Below, in pieces: positions 10,793 to 20,488 of a DNA stretch of 64,000 nucleotides (position 1 is the stretch's first letter; every line of letters starts with the position of its first letter). The DNA comes from Methylocapsa aurea (GTDB lineage Bacteria > Pseudomonadota > Alphaproteobacteria > Rhizobiales > Beijerinckiaceae): contig NZ_KN050804.1 in the NCBI RefSeq assembly GCF_000746085.1, forward strand, positions 62,001 through 126,000, in the 5' to 3' direction. Both the position numbers and the translations under genes were made by a program. Below the pieces are notes generated by a model. The model was not told the origin of the DNA. It saw only the letters and a list, made by a program, of their open reading frames with translations, and searched no databases.

Positions 10793-11619
10793 TCATCGCC
10801 CCGTCCATCCGCCGTCGATCGGCAGCTCTGCGCCTGTGATGGAGGCGCCCGCCGCGGTGCATAGGAAAGCGGTCAATGCGTCGATTTGCTCGGTCGTGAC
10901 GAACTGTCGGCTCGGTTGCGCGTGCAGGAGCGCGTCCTTCACGACCAACTCTTCGGTGAGCCGCGCGCCCTGGCCGTTTCGGGTATCTGCTTTTGAACCA
11001 AAGGCGTCAGCATGTAGCCGGGACAGATTGCATTGACGGTGACGCCATGTTCGGCGACCTCGAGGGCGACCGATTTGGTCAAACCCGCGACGCCATGTTT
11101 GGCCGCAACATAGGCCGACTTGAATGGCGCGGCGACAAGAGCATGCGCCGAGGCGATATTGATGATGTGACCCCATTTGCGCGCCTTCATCTCCGGGACG
11201 ACCGCGCGGATGGCGTGGAACGCGGCGGAAAGATTGATGGCTATGATGGCGTCCCATTTCGCGGGAGGAAAGGTCTCGATCGCCTCCACATGCTGGATGC
11301 CGGCATTGCTGACCAGGATGTCGACCTTGCCGAAGGTCTTGCGCGCCGCTTCAACCATTCCTTTGATGTCGCCCGGCATCGACATGTCGGCGGCCGAATA
11401 GATTGTCCTTGCGCCAAAGGATTGCTCCAGTTCGTTGTGGATCCGCGTGATCCCGGCGGCGTCTCCGAAGCCGTTGAGCACTACGTTTACGCCCGCCGAC
11501 GCCAAGGCCTGGGCAATTCCCAGGCCGATGCCGCTGGTTGATCCGGTTACCATCGCTACCTTGCCGGCGAGTTCGCCGTGCGCCGGATCGGCGCACTCGG
11601 ATTTGCTTATTGTGTTCAC
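10793..11619 (-). pseudogene. bdhA: 3-hydroxybutyrate dehydrogenase, frameshifted
   Basis: This is a short-chain dehydrogenase reading from GTG 11619 (AGGAG upstream) through GKVAMVTGSTSGIGLGIAQA (Rossmann glycines), LVSNAGIQHV, the catalytic SAHALVAAPFKSAYVAAKHG and ICPGYMLTPLVQKQIP. The match to D-3-hydroxybutyrate dehydrogenase of poly-hydroxybutyrate catabolism is close. Near 10981 the frame is lost after ARARG and the true C-terminus (TEELVVKDALL through FLCTAAGASITGAELPID and GGWTGR) continues in the next frame. One missing base explains it. It is either a recent pseudogene or a sequencing error. The divergent LysR gene is its likely regulator and a patatin-like lipase follows nearby. 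Confidence 0.85.
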
Positions 11620-11836
11620 GGAGGAACTCCTATTGTGATCGCCCTCCGGGCCGGCGGCTCGGGCGTGTCGGGGTCCCGGCGTCAGCGCGTCGAGAGACCT
11701 GATATCCAACGACAAACGTAACGGCGGCGCGCGCGGGTGAATTAGCATTTGCGGCAGAGTTTGATAGCAGTAGGCTATGGTTTTGGGAGACGGCGGGGCG
11801 GGGCCACGAGCTCTAAACAAAGACGGGGGGGCGCCG

Positions 11837-12754
11837 ATGGAAATGCACCAGGTTCGATACTTCCTCGCGGTGGCGCGCCTGCTCAACTTCACCCGCGCGG
11901 CGGAGGAGTGCAATGTTGCGCAGCCCTCGCTCACGCGCGCCATAAAGCAATTGGAGGAGGAACTCGGAGACGACCTCTTCCGGCGCGAGCGAAACCTTAC
12001 GCATCTCACCGAATTCGGCCGGCGCATGACGCCATTTCTGCAACAATGCTACGACAGCGCCGCTGCCGCCAAAAGTCTCGCCTCCTCGCTGAGAAAGGGC
12101 GCCGTCGCGCCGCTGGCGCTCGCGATTTCGCACTCTGTCAGCCTGTCGCTGCTCGTCTCGCATCTCACCGAACTGAGCCGGGCCTTCGAGGGTCTCGAAC
12201 TGCGCTTATTGCGAGGCGCCCGCGACGATATTGCCGGACAATTAAGAAAAGGCGAGGCGGACATTGCCGTCGCGGGGCCGTTGCTCGAATCCTGGGACCG
12301 GCTGGAATCCTGGCCTCTTTTTACCGAACGCGTCCATGTCGCGGTCAGCACGACTCATAGATTTGCGGGAAGAAACGCGATCGATCCAAGGGATTTCGCC
12401 GGCGAGCGCCTCATTGTCAGGACTTATTGCGAGGCGACAGAGGAGTTCGGCGACTTCTTAAAGTCCCGGCACGTATGTCCGAAGGTCTCGCACGAAATCG
12501 CTTCGGAACATGATTATCTTTTGCTGCTCGAGGCCGGTTTGGGCGCTGGTCTCATGCCCGAAAGCGCGGTGCGGTCGAACGGCCTTGCATGCATGCCGGT
12601 CAGGGGGCTCGACCTCAGTCGCAGAATCTCCGTGTATGCCGTGGCCGGACGGCAACGATCTGCGGCGGCCAGCACGTTCATGAAACTCCTCCGGGCCGCC
12701 GACTGGCCGACTCAAATCCGCAAGGCGCCATTGTCGCGTGTCGACGCGGCATAA
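11837..12754 (+). CDS. LysR-family transcriptional regulator
   Basis: This 305-residue regulator has an N-terminal winged helix-turn-helix (HQVRYFLAVARLLNFTRAAE, then PSLTRAIKQLEEELGDDLF) and a periplasmic-binding-like effector domain. The start at 11837 matches the family's usual beginning; the upstream frame adds 20 unlikely residues. It is divergent from the frameshifted bdhA across 217 bases, the classic arrangement for a LysR gene and its target. No direct T-N11-A operator could be fixed by eye. Confidence 0.88.
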   Translation: MEMHQVRYFLAVARLLNFTRAAEECNVAQPSLTRAIKQLEEELGDDLFRRERNLTHLTEFGRRMTPFLQQCYDSAAAAKSLASSLRKGAVAPLALAISHSVSLSLLVSHLTELSRAFEGLELRLLRGARDDIAGQLRKGEADIAVAGPLLESWDRLESWPLFTERVHVAVSTTHRFAGRNAIDPRDFAGERLIVRTYCEATEEFGDFLKSRHVCPKVSHEIASEHDYLLLLEAGLGAGLMPESAVRSNGLACMPVRGLDLSRRISVYAVAGRQRSAAASTFMKLLRAADWPTQIRKAPLSRVDAA

Positions 12755-12884
12755 TCGGAGCCAGGTTCGCATCCGACCCGAGTCAATAGCGAACCGCTAT
12801 CGACTTGGAAGCCATTTTGTATTTCAACTGAGGGGGCTCTTTCTCCATCCTCCGGCGCAAGGCGTCGCTGGATCGGAGGACCCA

Positions 12885-13399
12885 ATGTTGAGCCGCAATA
12901 GTTTTCCACTTGCGCTTTCGCGATCGTAGCCGGGCTTGTTCTAGCCCGGCCGGATGCGATGTCCGCCGTCGCCGCGCCGGCCGGTGACAGCGTCGTAAAG
13001 GTCAAGAGCCGGTACGGAGTCGATGAAACGATCAGCCGGATCAAGGCGGATGTCGAGAAGAAGGGCATCAAGTTCTTCTCGGCGATCGATCAGGCGAAAC
13101 TTGCCGCCGATGCGGGCATCAATCTTCGCCCGTCGACCCTGCTGACCTTCGGAAACCCACCCCTCGGCGTCCAGTTCCTGACGTCAAATCCGAACGCCGG
13201 GCTCGACTGGCCGGTTCGTCTTCTGGTGACGCAGGACGCTATGGGTCGCGTTTGGGTCGTCTATACGGATTTCGCCTGGATCGCGCGACGCCATCGCATT
13301 GCCGATCGGAACGATGCGTTCAAAATGGCGTCGAAGGTCATCGGATCGATCACATCGAGCGTTGCCTCTAAATGGGCCGTCGACTCGACGTCTGGGTAA
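12885..13399 (+). pseudogene. DUF302-family secreted protein with a frameshift in its signal peptide
   Basis: A strong ribosome site (GGAGGA, 12875-12880) precedes ATG 12885, but that frame (MLSRNSFPLALS) stops after 15 codons. One base away, the frame FAIVAGLVLARPDAMSAVAA continues the signal peptide and runs into a DUF302 domain (SRYGVDETISRIKADVEKKG, GIKFFSAIDQAKLA, LGVQFLTSNPNAG). A single missing base near 12916 therefore breaks export. Translation of the remainder could begin at ATG 12959, giving a 146-residue protein without a signal. DUF302 proteins are periplasmic or cytoplasmic and functionally obscure. Sequencing error is the main alternative. Confidence 0.75.
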
Positions 13400-13503
13400 A
13401 GGTGGTTCGGCAAACCAGCTTGCAACGCGTTCAGAGGCCCGAGGGGGCGACGGCCGTCGGTCGAGCGCCCCCTGACGCGGGCCATGCTTTTGGAGGCATT
13501 TCG

Positions 13504-14691
13504 ATGACACAAGCGCATGCCATCAACGACGCAAGAAAGGATCCGGGCATCGCGGCCAACGACGGCGGGGCGCCGCAAAACATCTCCGATTGCGGTCAGA
13601 TCGTCCTAGTGTTGCAGGGTGGCGGCGCCCTCGGCGCCTATCAGGCCGGCGTCTATCAAGCCCTGCATGAAGCTGGAATCGAACCAGACTGGGTGATCGG
13701 CACATCGATCGGCGCCATCAACGCAAGTCTGATCGCTGGCAACAAGCCCGAAAATCGCCTCGCGAGATTGGATGAGTTTTGGAGCCGAGTCGGACATAAG
13801 CCGGCGCTCGAAGCCATCGCAGGCCTGCCGTGGCTCGGCCGTGCCTTGCCGAACTGGATGACGCTGACGTCGGGAATACCGAGCTTTTTCAGACCCAACC
13901 CATTCGCTTTCCTTGGCCTTCATGCGCCGCTTTCCGCTGACGCGGCGGGGTATTATTCTACCGGTCCGCTAGAAGCGACGTTGACCGACCTTGTGGATTT
14001 CTCGCTTGTCCAAAGCGGTCCGACGCGGCTTACCGTCGGAGCGGCGAACGCGCAAACCAGCGAAATGCGCTATTTCGACAGCCGCGACACGAAATTGACG
14101 GCCCGTCATGTCATGGCTTCGGGAGCGTTGCCGCCGGCGTTTCCGGCGGTTCGCATCGACGGCGAGCTTTTTTGGGACGGTGGGATCTTGTCCAACACGC
14201 CTGTCGAGGCGGTGTTTGACGACACCCCGCGCCGCAACTCGCTTGTGTTCGCGGTCCACATCTGGAATCCGAGCGGACCGGAGCCGGAAACGATCTGGCA
14301 GGTTCTGAACCGCCAGAAGGACATCCAATATTCGAGCCGCGCCGTCAGCCACATCAAACGGCAAAAGCAAATTCACCGCTTGCGGCATATCATCGCCGAA
14401 CTTGCCATGCGCTTGCCCGAGAGAGAACGCGACACCAACCTCGTGCGCGAAATGGCGGGTTATGGATGTCTAACCCGCATACATGTCGTCCGGCTCGTCG
14501 CCCCTCCGCTTGAAGGGGAAGACCATACCAAGGATATCGACTTCAGCCGTGCCGGCATCCGCTGTCGTTGGGCGGCGGGCTATGAAGATACGCGCCGGGT
14601 GCTCGCCGACGCGCCATGGGAAGGCGAGGTCAACCCGATCGAGGGCTTCTACCTCCACGAATGCCGCCCGGCGACAGCTCCGATGAAATGA
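13504..14691 (+). CDS. Patatin-like phospholipase with DUF3734 C-terminus
   Basis: This is a 395-residue serine lipase. It shows the oxyanion loop LQGGGALGAYQAGVYQAL, nucleophile motif GTSIG and catalytic dyad aspartate in DGGILSNTPVE, in correct order. After residue ~260 follows the DUF3734-type C-terminal domain. GGAGG precedes ATG 13504. Proteins of this type commonly neighbour 3-hydroxybutyrate dehydrogenase in alphaproteobacteria, as here (bdhA at 10.8-11.6 kb). That suggests a role in lipid or poly-hydroxybutyrate granule turnover, although this is inference. It has no signal peptide, so it is likely cytoplasmic. Confidence 0.88.
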   Translation: MTQAHAINDARKDPGIAANDGGAPQNISDCGQIVLVLQGGGALGAYQAGVYQALHEAGIEPDWVIGTSIGAINASLIAGNKPENRLARLDEFWSRVGHKPALEAIAGLPWLGRALPNWMTLTSGIPSFFRPNPFAFLGLHAPLSADAAGYYSTGPLEATLTDLVDFSLVQSGPTRLTVGAANAQTSEMRYFDSRDTKLTARHVMASGALPPAFPAVRIDGELFWDGGILSNTPVEAVFDDTPRRNSLVFAVHIWNPSGPEPETIWQVLNRQKDIQYSSRAVSHIKRQKQIHRLRHIIAELAMRLPERERDTNLVREMAGYGCLTRIHVVRLVAPPLEGEDHTKDIDFSRAGIRCRWAAGYEDTRRVLADAPWEGEVNPIEGFYLHECRPATAPMK

Positions 14692-15023
14692 ACAGGCCAG
14701 GAGCGACAGCATCCTTCCTGCGACTCGTCAGAACCCCGCGAAGTCGCTGGTCCCGATCTCGCATCGTGCGGTGGCGCCATGATGCGACAATCGCGTCATT
14801 TAGCCATTCGCCTTAGACGTATGATTTGGAGCCATTCGCGCGGCGGCGGATTTTTCTTCTCACACTGCCCACGGCGAGCTGCAGACGCTTCCGATTTCTT
14901 CCGCTCCAATGGAATGGAAGAGGCGATTGCCTACGAATCGCGCGGTATCGGCATCGTTGAAGACCGGCACGCGCGCGACTGCTGTTGCTGGGCTTGGGGC
15001 TAGCCTAAGGACATAGCTCCCCC
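14692..15023. other. Intergenic stretch without recognised gene
   Basis: These 330 bases lie between the convergent patatin and small secreted-protein genes. I see no ribosome site with a credible frame and no strong hairpin. A short plus frame (14779-15003) has no recognisable features. Confidence 0.4.
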
Positions 15024-15296
15024 TTAGTTTCCGATGTTCATGCTGTGGCCCTCCGCCCGGCTCAAGAGCGCGTTGAGCTCATCGACAGGCACGAGCGCCA
15101 TCCGCTTGCCATGCATCTCGACGATATGGAGATTCAAGGACCTGCCCTCGCTCAGCGGGACGTTCATGGACTTCTCAAAGCGCATCGCGTCCCTGCTGAA
15201 AGGCGTCGGCGTGGCGGCTTGAGCAAACGCGCTGGGCGCTGCGGCGAAGCCGATGGCGGCTGCGACTATGGCGGAGAAAAGAAGCTTGTTTTGCAT
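15024..15296 (-). CDS. Small secreted protein, unknown function
   Basis: This 90-residue product has a clear cleavable signal peptide (MQNKLLFSAIVAAAIGFAAA, cleavage after AFA near residue 25). The short mature part is charged (RFEKSMNVPLSEG, HIVEMHGKRMALVPVDELNA). AAGGAAAC precedes the ATG. It probably resides in the periplasm. I do not recognise the family. It sits alone between the patatin gene and the broken transporter. Confidence 0.6.
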   Translation of the reverse strand: MQNKLLFSAIVAAAIGFAAAPSAFAQAATPTPFSRDAMRFEKSMNVPLSEGRSLNLHIVEMHGKRMALVPVDELNALLSRAEGHSMNIGN

Positions 15297-15542
15297 GGTC
15301 GTTTCCTTGCTGTCTGATCGATCGCTTGGGCCGGAAACCTTATCGGCTCTGCCGAGACTGAAAATGCGCGGTCGACAGACAGAAGAGAAATATTCTTTGG
15401 CTTGGACTTTGATAGCGGCTGGCTATCGGCAGGCTCGCTCGGCGCATTGGCCGAGGTCGTGGCAATCGCTTTCGGACGCTCCTAAGCGCAAAGTCCGCAT
15501 ACCTCAGCAGGACCCCGACGGCCGCTCTTTCGGCTGTCTGCC

Positions 15543-16079
15543 CTATGCCGCCATAACCCGGTGGCTCGAGTCAATTTTCAGCCGCGATGTGAGAACCGCC
15601 GCCGCCGCAAGCACAAGAGCGATGCCGGAGACGCAGGCGGCGCAGCCGAACCGGTCGAAGATCACCCCCAGGACCGCCGTGCCGACGAGGCCTCCGCAAA
15701 AATAGCTCCCGAGATAGATGCCGCTCGCGGCGCCACGGTCTCTCGTCGCCGTGCGGCCGACGAATCCGGTTGCGGCCGCTTACGCGACAAATGTTCCTAC
15801 GCCGATCAAAACCATGCCCGTGATGAAGGTCTCGAGATGTGGCGCCAGCACAAGCGGCAGGCCAAGCCCGGCGAGTCCAAGCGCGCCCCACATTGTCGGC
15901 CGCGTTTCCCAACGACCGACAGCGTTGCCAGCCAGCGGCGTTGTGACAATGGATGGCGCAAAGACAAGGTAGATGACGCCCACGGTCATCATGCCGACCG
16001 CGACCGGGGGGCGAACAAGCACGAAATTGATGTAGGTGAACGTTCCGATGAAGGCAAAGAGGATGCAGAAGCCGATCAT
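15543..16079 (-). pseudogene. MFS transporter C-terminal half with an internal stop
   Basis: Starting at GFCILFAFIGTFTYINFVLV, the minus strand encodes the second six-helix bundle of a DHA1-type drug/sugar efflux transporter. It includes FAPSIVTTPLAGNAVGRW and, after the break, RDRGAASGIYLGSYFCGGLV and VLGVIFDRFGCAACVSGIA. An in-frame TAA at 15779-15781 interrupts it, and the entire N-terminal bundle is missing; the frame upstream of 16079 closes at once. It is a transporter relic. No regulator or partner gene is adjacent. Confidence 0.8.
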
Positions 16080-16556
16080 GAAGCTCCTCGCTTACCGAGG
16101 CGGCGATGAAGACGTGACGCCGCAGGTCGCCAGCTTTCTCTCGCAATGGTTCGCGGATGGGCTCGTCACGCGATTGTCGATTCGAGATTGAACCCTGGAC
16201 GTTCTCCGCGGCCGTTCAGGCTCATCGAATGAGCGGTCTCAGATGAATCCTGGTCAGGCAATCGACGACGCGGGCCCGTGGGGTCTTGCGGTGGCAAATT
16301 CGCATTGCCTGCGACATCAGGAGTCCCGGACCCGAGCGCCGAACCGTAGAGACCTACGATTAAGAGCTGGCGGTCGTTCGCCCCGCTTACCAAACTCGGA
16401 CATATTGAGCTTGTTTTTAGCTGTTACGATTGCTACAAATGAAGAGAGTTTTATCAAATATGAATAGCGGCCCGTTTCGCCGAAGTTAAATTTATTGGCT
16501 ATCAGCCTTACGGCGGCGACCGCACCGATGTTGTGGACGCGGAAGGGAACTTATTG
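16080..16556. promoter_or_regulatory. Upstream region of the pilus operon
   Basis: There is no gene in these ~480 bases. GC content falls sharply between about 16390 and 16500 (runs such as TTGTTTTTAGC and GAGTTTTATCAAATATGAA), the likely promoter region of the chaperone-usher operon that starts at 16557. No specific operator was identified. Confidence 0.4.
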
Positions 16557-17042
16557 ATGTTGCGCAAGGCAATCCTGGTGCTGGGCACGCTCCTTTTCTC
16601 AGCTGGAACGGCCCTCGCGGCGACCACCACGACGACTTTCACCGTTCAGATGACGATCACCTCTTCCTGCATCATTAACAGCGCCTCGACGTTAAATTTC
16701 GGCTCCTCAGGCGTGCTTTCGGCGGCTGTCCCTGGGACTTCAACGATCCAGGTGCAATGCACAAATACAACTCCCTACACTATTGGGCTGGACGCCGGCA
16801 CGGGAGCGGGCGCGACAGTCGCCGCGCGCAAGATGACCAATGGCGCAAACACCATCACCTATTCGCTCTATCAGGACAGCGGCCATACGACCGTCTGGGG
16901 CGAAACGATCGGCACGAATACGGTCGTCGGGACAGGTGACGGCTCTTCTATAAGCCATACTGTTTTTGGACTCGTTCCGGCGCAAACGACGCCCGCAGCC
17001 GCCGTTTATGCGGATACTATTACGGTCACGGTGACCTACTAA
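16557..17042 (+). CDS. Spore coat protein U domain pilin (CsuA/B-like major subunit)
   Basis: This 161-residue secreted protein has a signal peptide ending at TALAATT. A single spore-coat-U (SCPU) beta-sandwich follows, with the paired cysteines (SSCIINS, QVQCTNT), the LNFGSSGVLS strand and the C-terminal VYADTITVTVTY typical of archaic chaperone-usher pilins. The N-terminal TTTTTFTVQ strand would be the donor strand. The ATG at 16557 is chosen over an in-frame GTG upstream because the signal peptide begins there. It is the first of four codirectional genes (pilin, chaperone, usher, tip adhesin). Confidence 0.88.
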   Translation: MLRKAILVLGTLLFSAGTALAATTTTTFTVQMTITSSCIINSASTLNFGSSGVLSAAVPGTSTIQVQCTNTTPYTIGLDAGTGAGATVAARKMTNGANTITYSLYQDSGHTTVWGETIGTNTVVGTGDGSSISHTVFGLVPAQTTPAAAVYADTITVTVTY

Positions 17043-17071
17043 ACTGCACCGGCCTGTTCTGGAGAACAATT

Positions 17072-17800
17072 GTGTCTGGGGCGAAACTTATCCTAGCTAT
17101 CGCCATTTGGTTGTTCGTCGGCGCGCTTGCATATGCCGCGTCGCTACAAGTTCAACCCGCCTCGTTGGATGTATTGGCACCCGGAGCTGCCGCCACTCTC
17201 ACTCTACGCAATGAGGGCCCAAGGCCCATCAATGTGCAAATCCGCGTCTTTCACTGGTCACAGATAGATGGCGAGGACCGTCTGGACCCAACGGAGGATG
17301 TTGTTGCTTCTCCGCCCGCCGTCACGCTCGAGCCGAACACCGATTATGTCGCCCGCGTCGTGCGGGTTGCAAAACAGCCGGTAGTCGCAGAGGAGGCCTA
17401 CCGGCTGTACGTCGATGAGCTTCCAGAGGCGACGTCGTCCGCCGGAAGGACGATCAGATTGCTTGTGCGCCAATCTATTCCTGTCTTCTTCGCCGCGCCA
17501 GAACGATCGCCCGCGGCGGTCGAATGGTCGGTGCAAAAGCAAGCCGGACAAACGATTCTTTCCGCACGAAATAAAGGCGACTCGCGGCTTAGGATTTCGG
17601 CGTTGTCGTTGCGCGACAAAGGCGGCAAGACCATCTCATTCGGCAAGGGACTCGTCGGCTACGCGCTCGGCCATTCGACCATGCGATGGCCTGCGCCGCG
17701 AGGAAGTGGTGGATTGGCTTCGAGCGGATCAGCCGAGGTTTCCGGCCAGGGCAATGAGGGTCCAATTAAAGCCGTCGCTCCTATCCTCGCCGGCCGCTAA
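17072..17800 (+). CDS. Periplasmic pilus chaperone (PapD/CsuC-like)
   Basis: This is a 242-residue exported chaperone with a GTG start (GGAG upstream). The signal peptide ends around LAYAAS, followed by the PapD N-terminal Ig fold (LQVQPASLDVLAPGAAATLT) and the conserved RLLVRQSIPVFFA edge strand used for donor-strand complementation of subunits. A second, shorter Ig domain follows. It holds pilin subunits in the periplasm until delivery to the usher encoded next. It lies 29 bases after the pilin and 87 bases before the usher start chosen here. Confidence 0.88.
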   Translation: MSGAKLILAIAIWLFVGALAYAASLQVQPASLDVLAPGAAATLTLRNEGPRPINVQIRVFHWSQIDGEDRLDPTEDVVASPPAVTLEPNTDYVARVVRVAKQPVVAEEAYRLYVDELPEATSSAGRTIRLLVRQSIPVFFAAPERSPAAVEWSVQKQAGQTILSARNKGDSRLRISALSLRDKGGKTISFGKGLVGYALGHSTMRWPAPRGSGGLASSGSAEVSGQGNEGPIKAVAPILAGR

Positions 17801-17887
17801 AAGCCGACCGCTCTAATCTTGTCTGGTTGTCGCGCTGTTGGCGGCAATGTCAAGAAAGGAACGTCCGGTGCGATAGTGGAAACGGCG

Positions 17888-20437
17888 ATGCGCCGGATCG
17901 ATGAACAGTTCGATCAACAACCCCAACGCGCGCACGGTTTCGCGTCGTGGATCGAGGCTGTGTTTGGACTCAGCGATGCGGGTCCCTCCAGACTGGCGCG
18001 CCTTTTGTCATTGCAAGCGAAACGTGGGTCGACGACCGTTGTTGCGGTTGCAATCTTGCTTGCGGCGATCCACCAGGTTCTGGCCGAGGACGCCTTTCAG
18101 CAACTTCAGCTCGAGGTCTTCATCAATGACGAACCGACCAAACTGATCGGCTCGTTCACGTCTGTCGACGGGCGTCGCCTCGGCGCGCGCGGCGAGGAGC
18201 TTGAAGAGATAGGGCTGAGCATCGGCGCGGCGAAAGTTAAGGACGGTTTCGTTGTCCTGGAAGAGATCGAGGGTTTGACCTACCGCTACGATGAGCCCGG
18301 ACAGCGGATCTATCTGACGATAACTGACAGCTTGCGTAAAGGAACTATGTTAGACGCCTCTCCTCGTCGCGAGAAGCCGCCAGCGGCCGGGGCGACTTTT
18401 GGCGGCGTTCTCAACTACAACCTGTTGGGCGTCTCCAACGGCCGCTTCAACTGGAGCACATTCGGGTTTGCGGGTCTGACCGCGTCGCTTGACGCCCGGG
18501 CCTTTTCGCCGTTTGGCACGTTGAGTCAATCGGTCATCGCGCCCGCGATTGGCGCGGGCGTAAACGGCGGCAATGTATTGCGGCTTAATACCGACTTTAC
18601 CTATTCCGACCAGAATACGCTGACGACCTACCGGGCGGGAGACGTCATCAACGGCGGCCTCGCCTGGACGAGGCCCATTCGCATCGGCGGCTTTCAGGCC
18701 CAGCGCAACTTCGGCCTTCGACCGGACCTGGTTACTGTCCCGCTTGCATCGGCGAGCGGCAGCGCGGCCGTCCCGTCGACTGTTGACCTATATATCAACA
18801 ACCTGAAGACATTTTCGCATGACGTCGGCATAGGTCCCTATAGCATTACAAACATTCCAATCGTTACGGGCGGCGGCGAGGCGAGGATCGTCGTTCGCGA
18901 TGCGGCAGGTCACGAGACCCAGAGCAGTCTGCCGTTCTACGCCTCGTCTAGCCTCCTCGCCCCTGGACTCTTCGACTTCTCACTTGAAGCCGGGTTTCCG
19001 CGATTCGGGTTCGGCACAACTCTCGACGCCTATATCGCCAAGCCTGTCGCGTCCGGGAGTTGGCGCCAGGGGATTTCCGATTGGCTGACGCTTGAGAGCC
19101 ACGCCGAAGGCGGCGCGGGTCTCGCAAACGCCGGCATCGGCGCAGTCGCGAGCGTTGGAGGCTTCGGCGTCGCGTCCCTGGCGCTGGCGGGGAGCCGATC
19201 CAACTTCGGCGTCGGTTTGCAATCCTATGCTTCCGTCGAAACCAGGATCGGTCCGGTAAGCCTTACCGCCAGTTCGCAGATGAGTCATGGAGCCTATCAG
19301 GATCTCGCATCCCTGATGGGGCGATTTCAGAGCGGCGGGCTACAACGCGTCAAGACGCTCTTTGGCCTCTTGCAATATGATGTCGCCTTCGCCAACGCGA
19401 CATCCTATCCGCCACTGTTCCTGAACTATGAACCGCCAAAGATGATTAACCGCCTTTCGGTCGGAACGCCTCTGCCATTTGACAATGGTAGTTTCAGTGC
19501 GAGCTACATTGATCTTCGCGAAGCAACCGGCAATACTTCCAGGATACTTTCAGCCTCCTATTCGCGACCGCTTGCGTTCGACGCGACGCTCAGCGCCACC
19601 GTGTTCACCGACTTCGGCGCCCGGAGAAACGCCGGCTTGTACTTCAGTCTGTCGGTCCCACTCGGCGATCAAGTAACCGCCGCCTCCGGATTTTCGACCG
19701 GACAGGGCGGTCGCAACGCGATCGTCGGCGCCCAGAAGCCGCTCGGTCAGGAGCCCGGCAGCTATGGCTGGCGCTTCGGCGCCGGAGAGGGGGGAAGCGC
19801 CGTAACGCAGGCGGCCGCGTCCTATCGTTCGCCCTATGGATGGGCCGAGGCCGGGGTCGTTCGCAATCGGCGTGGATCGACCAGCGCCACAGCTCAAATC
19901 GACGGAGCGATCGCAACGACGGGTTCGGACATACTTTTCACCAATCGCATCGACGACAGTTTCGCGGTAGTGGAGACCGGCGCGCCCAACGTTGCGGTTC
20001 TCTACGAAAACCGTCCCGTCGGCTCAACCGATTCCGCAGGCCGGCTCGTCCTGCCGAATTTGCGCTCCTATCAAAGCAACAAGATCGCGATTGATCCCCG
20101 TAATTTGCCGGTGAACGCCGATGTCGCGTCCACTCAGACTGTTGTGGCGCCCGCCGGCCGGGCCGGAGTACGTGTGAATTTTGGCGTTGAGACCAACAAT
20201 AACGTCGCGATTCTTGTTCTGTCCACACCGGACGGCAAGCCGATCCCCGCAGGATCGCAAGGCGAGATCGACGGCGGCCAGGCGTTCGTCGTCGGGTATG
20301 ACGGCCGCGCCTATGTCAAGGGACTCGCGCGCGAGAATGCGCTCGTCGTCAAAACGGTCTCGGGGACATGTCGGGCGTCATTCAGCTATGCGGGCGCCGC
20401 AAATGAGCAGGCCGTGATTCCAGTCACATGCAGGTAA
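17888..20437 (+). CDS. Outer-membrane pilus usher (CsuD/FimD-like)
   Basis: This is a large outer-membrane assembly pore of about 850 residues. An N-terminal signal segment (VVAVAILLAAIHQVLAEDAF) precedes the usher N-domain (LQLEVFINDEPTKLIGSFT). A central beta-barrel with plug region comes next (VDLYINNLKTFSHDVGIGPY, YSITNIPIVTGGGEARIVVR). The C-terminal domains end with a disulphide-type GTCRASFSY...VTCR. The exact start is uncertain: a TTG at 17819 and a GTG at 17876 are in frame, and an unusually long pre-signal N-terminus remains in each case. It secretes and polymerises the subunits of the flanking genes. Confidence 0.87.
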   Translation: MRRIDEQFDQQPQRAHGFASWIEAVFGLSDAGPSRLARLLSLQAKRGSTTVVAVAILLAAIHQVLAEDAFQQLQLEVFINDEPTKLIGSFTSVDGRRLGARGEELEEIGLSIGAAKVKDGFVVLEEIEGLTYRYDEPGQRIYLTITDSLRKGTMLDASPRREKPPAAGATFGGVLNYNLLGVSNGRFNWSTFGFAGLTASLDARAFSPFGTLSQSVIAPAIGAGVNGGNVLRLNTDFTYSDQNTLTTYRAGDVINGGLAWTRPIRIGGFQAQRNFGLRPDLVTVPLASASGSAAVPSTVDLYINNLKTFSHDVGIGPYSITNIPIVTGGGEARIVVRDAAGHETQSSLPFYASSSLLAPGLFDFSLEAGFPRFGFGTTLDAYIAKPVASGSWRQGISDWLTLESHAEGGAGLANAGIGAVASVGGFGVASLALAGSRSNFGVGLQSYASVETRIGPVSLTASSQMSHGAYQDLASLMGRFQSGGLQRVKTLFGLLQYDVAFANATSYPPLFLNYEPPKMINRLSVGTPLPFDNGSFSASYIDLREATGNTSRILSASYSRPLAFDATLSATVFTDFGARRNAGLYFSLSVPLGDQVTAASGFSTGQGGRNAIVGAQKPLGQEPGSYGWRFGAGEGGSAVTQAAASYRSPYGWAEAGVVRNRRGSTSATAQIDGAIATTGSDILFTNRIDDSFAVVETGAPNVAVLYENRPVGSTDSAGRLVLPNLRSYQSNKIAIDPRNLPVNADVASTQTVVAPAGRAGVRVNFGVETNNNVAILVLSTPDGKPIPAGSQGEIDGGQAFVVGYDGRAYVKGLARENALVVKTVSGTCRASFSYAGAANEQAVIPVTCR

Positions 20438-20488
20438 ATGATGCGTCGTGTCGAGCTCAGTGAGCCAGATCATATTAGGACCTTAGCT

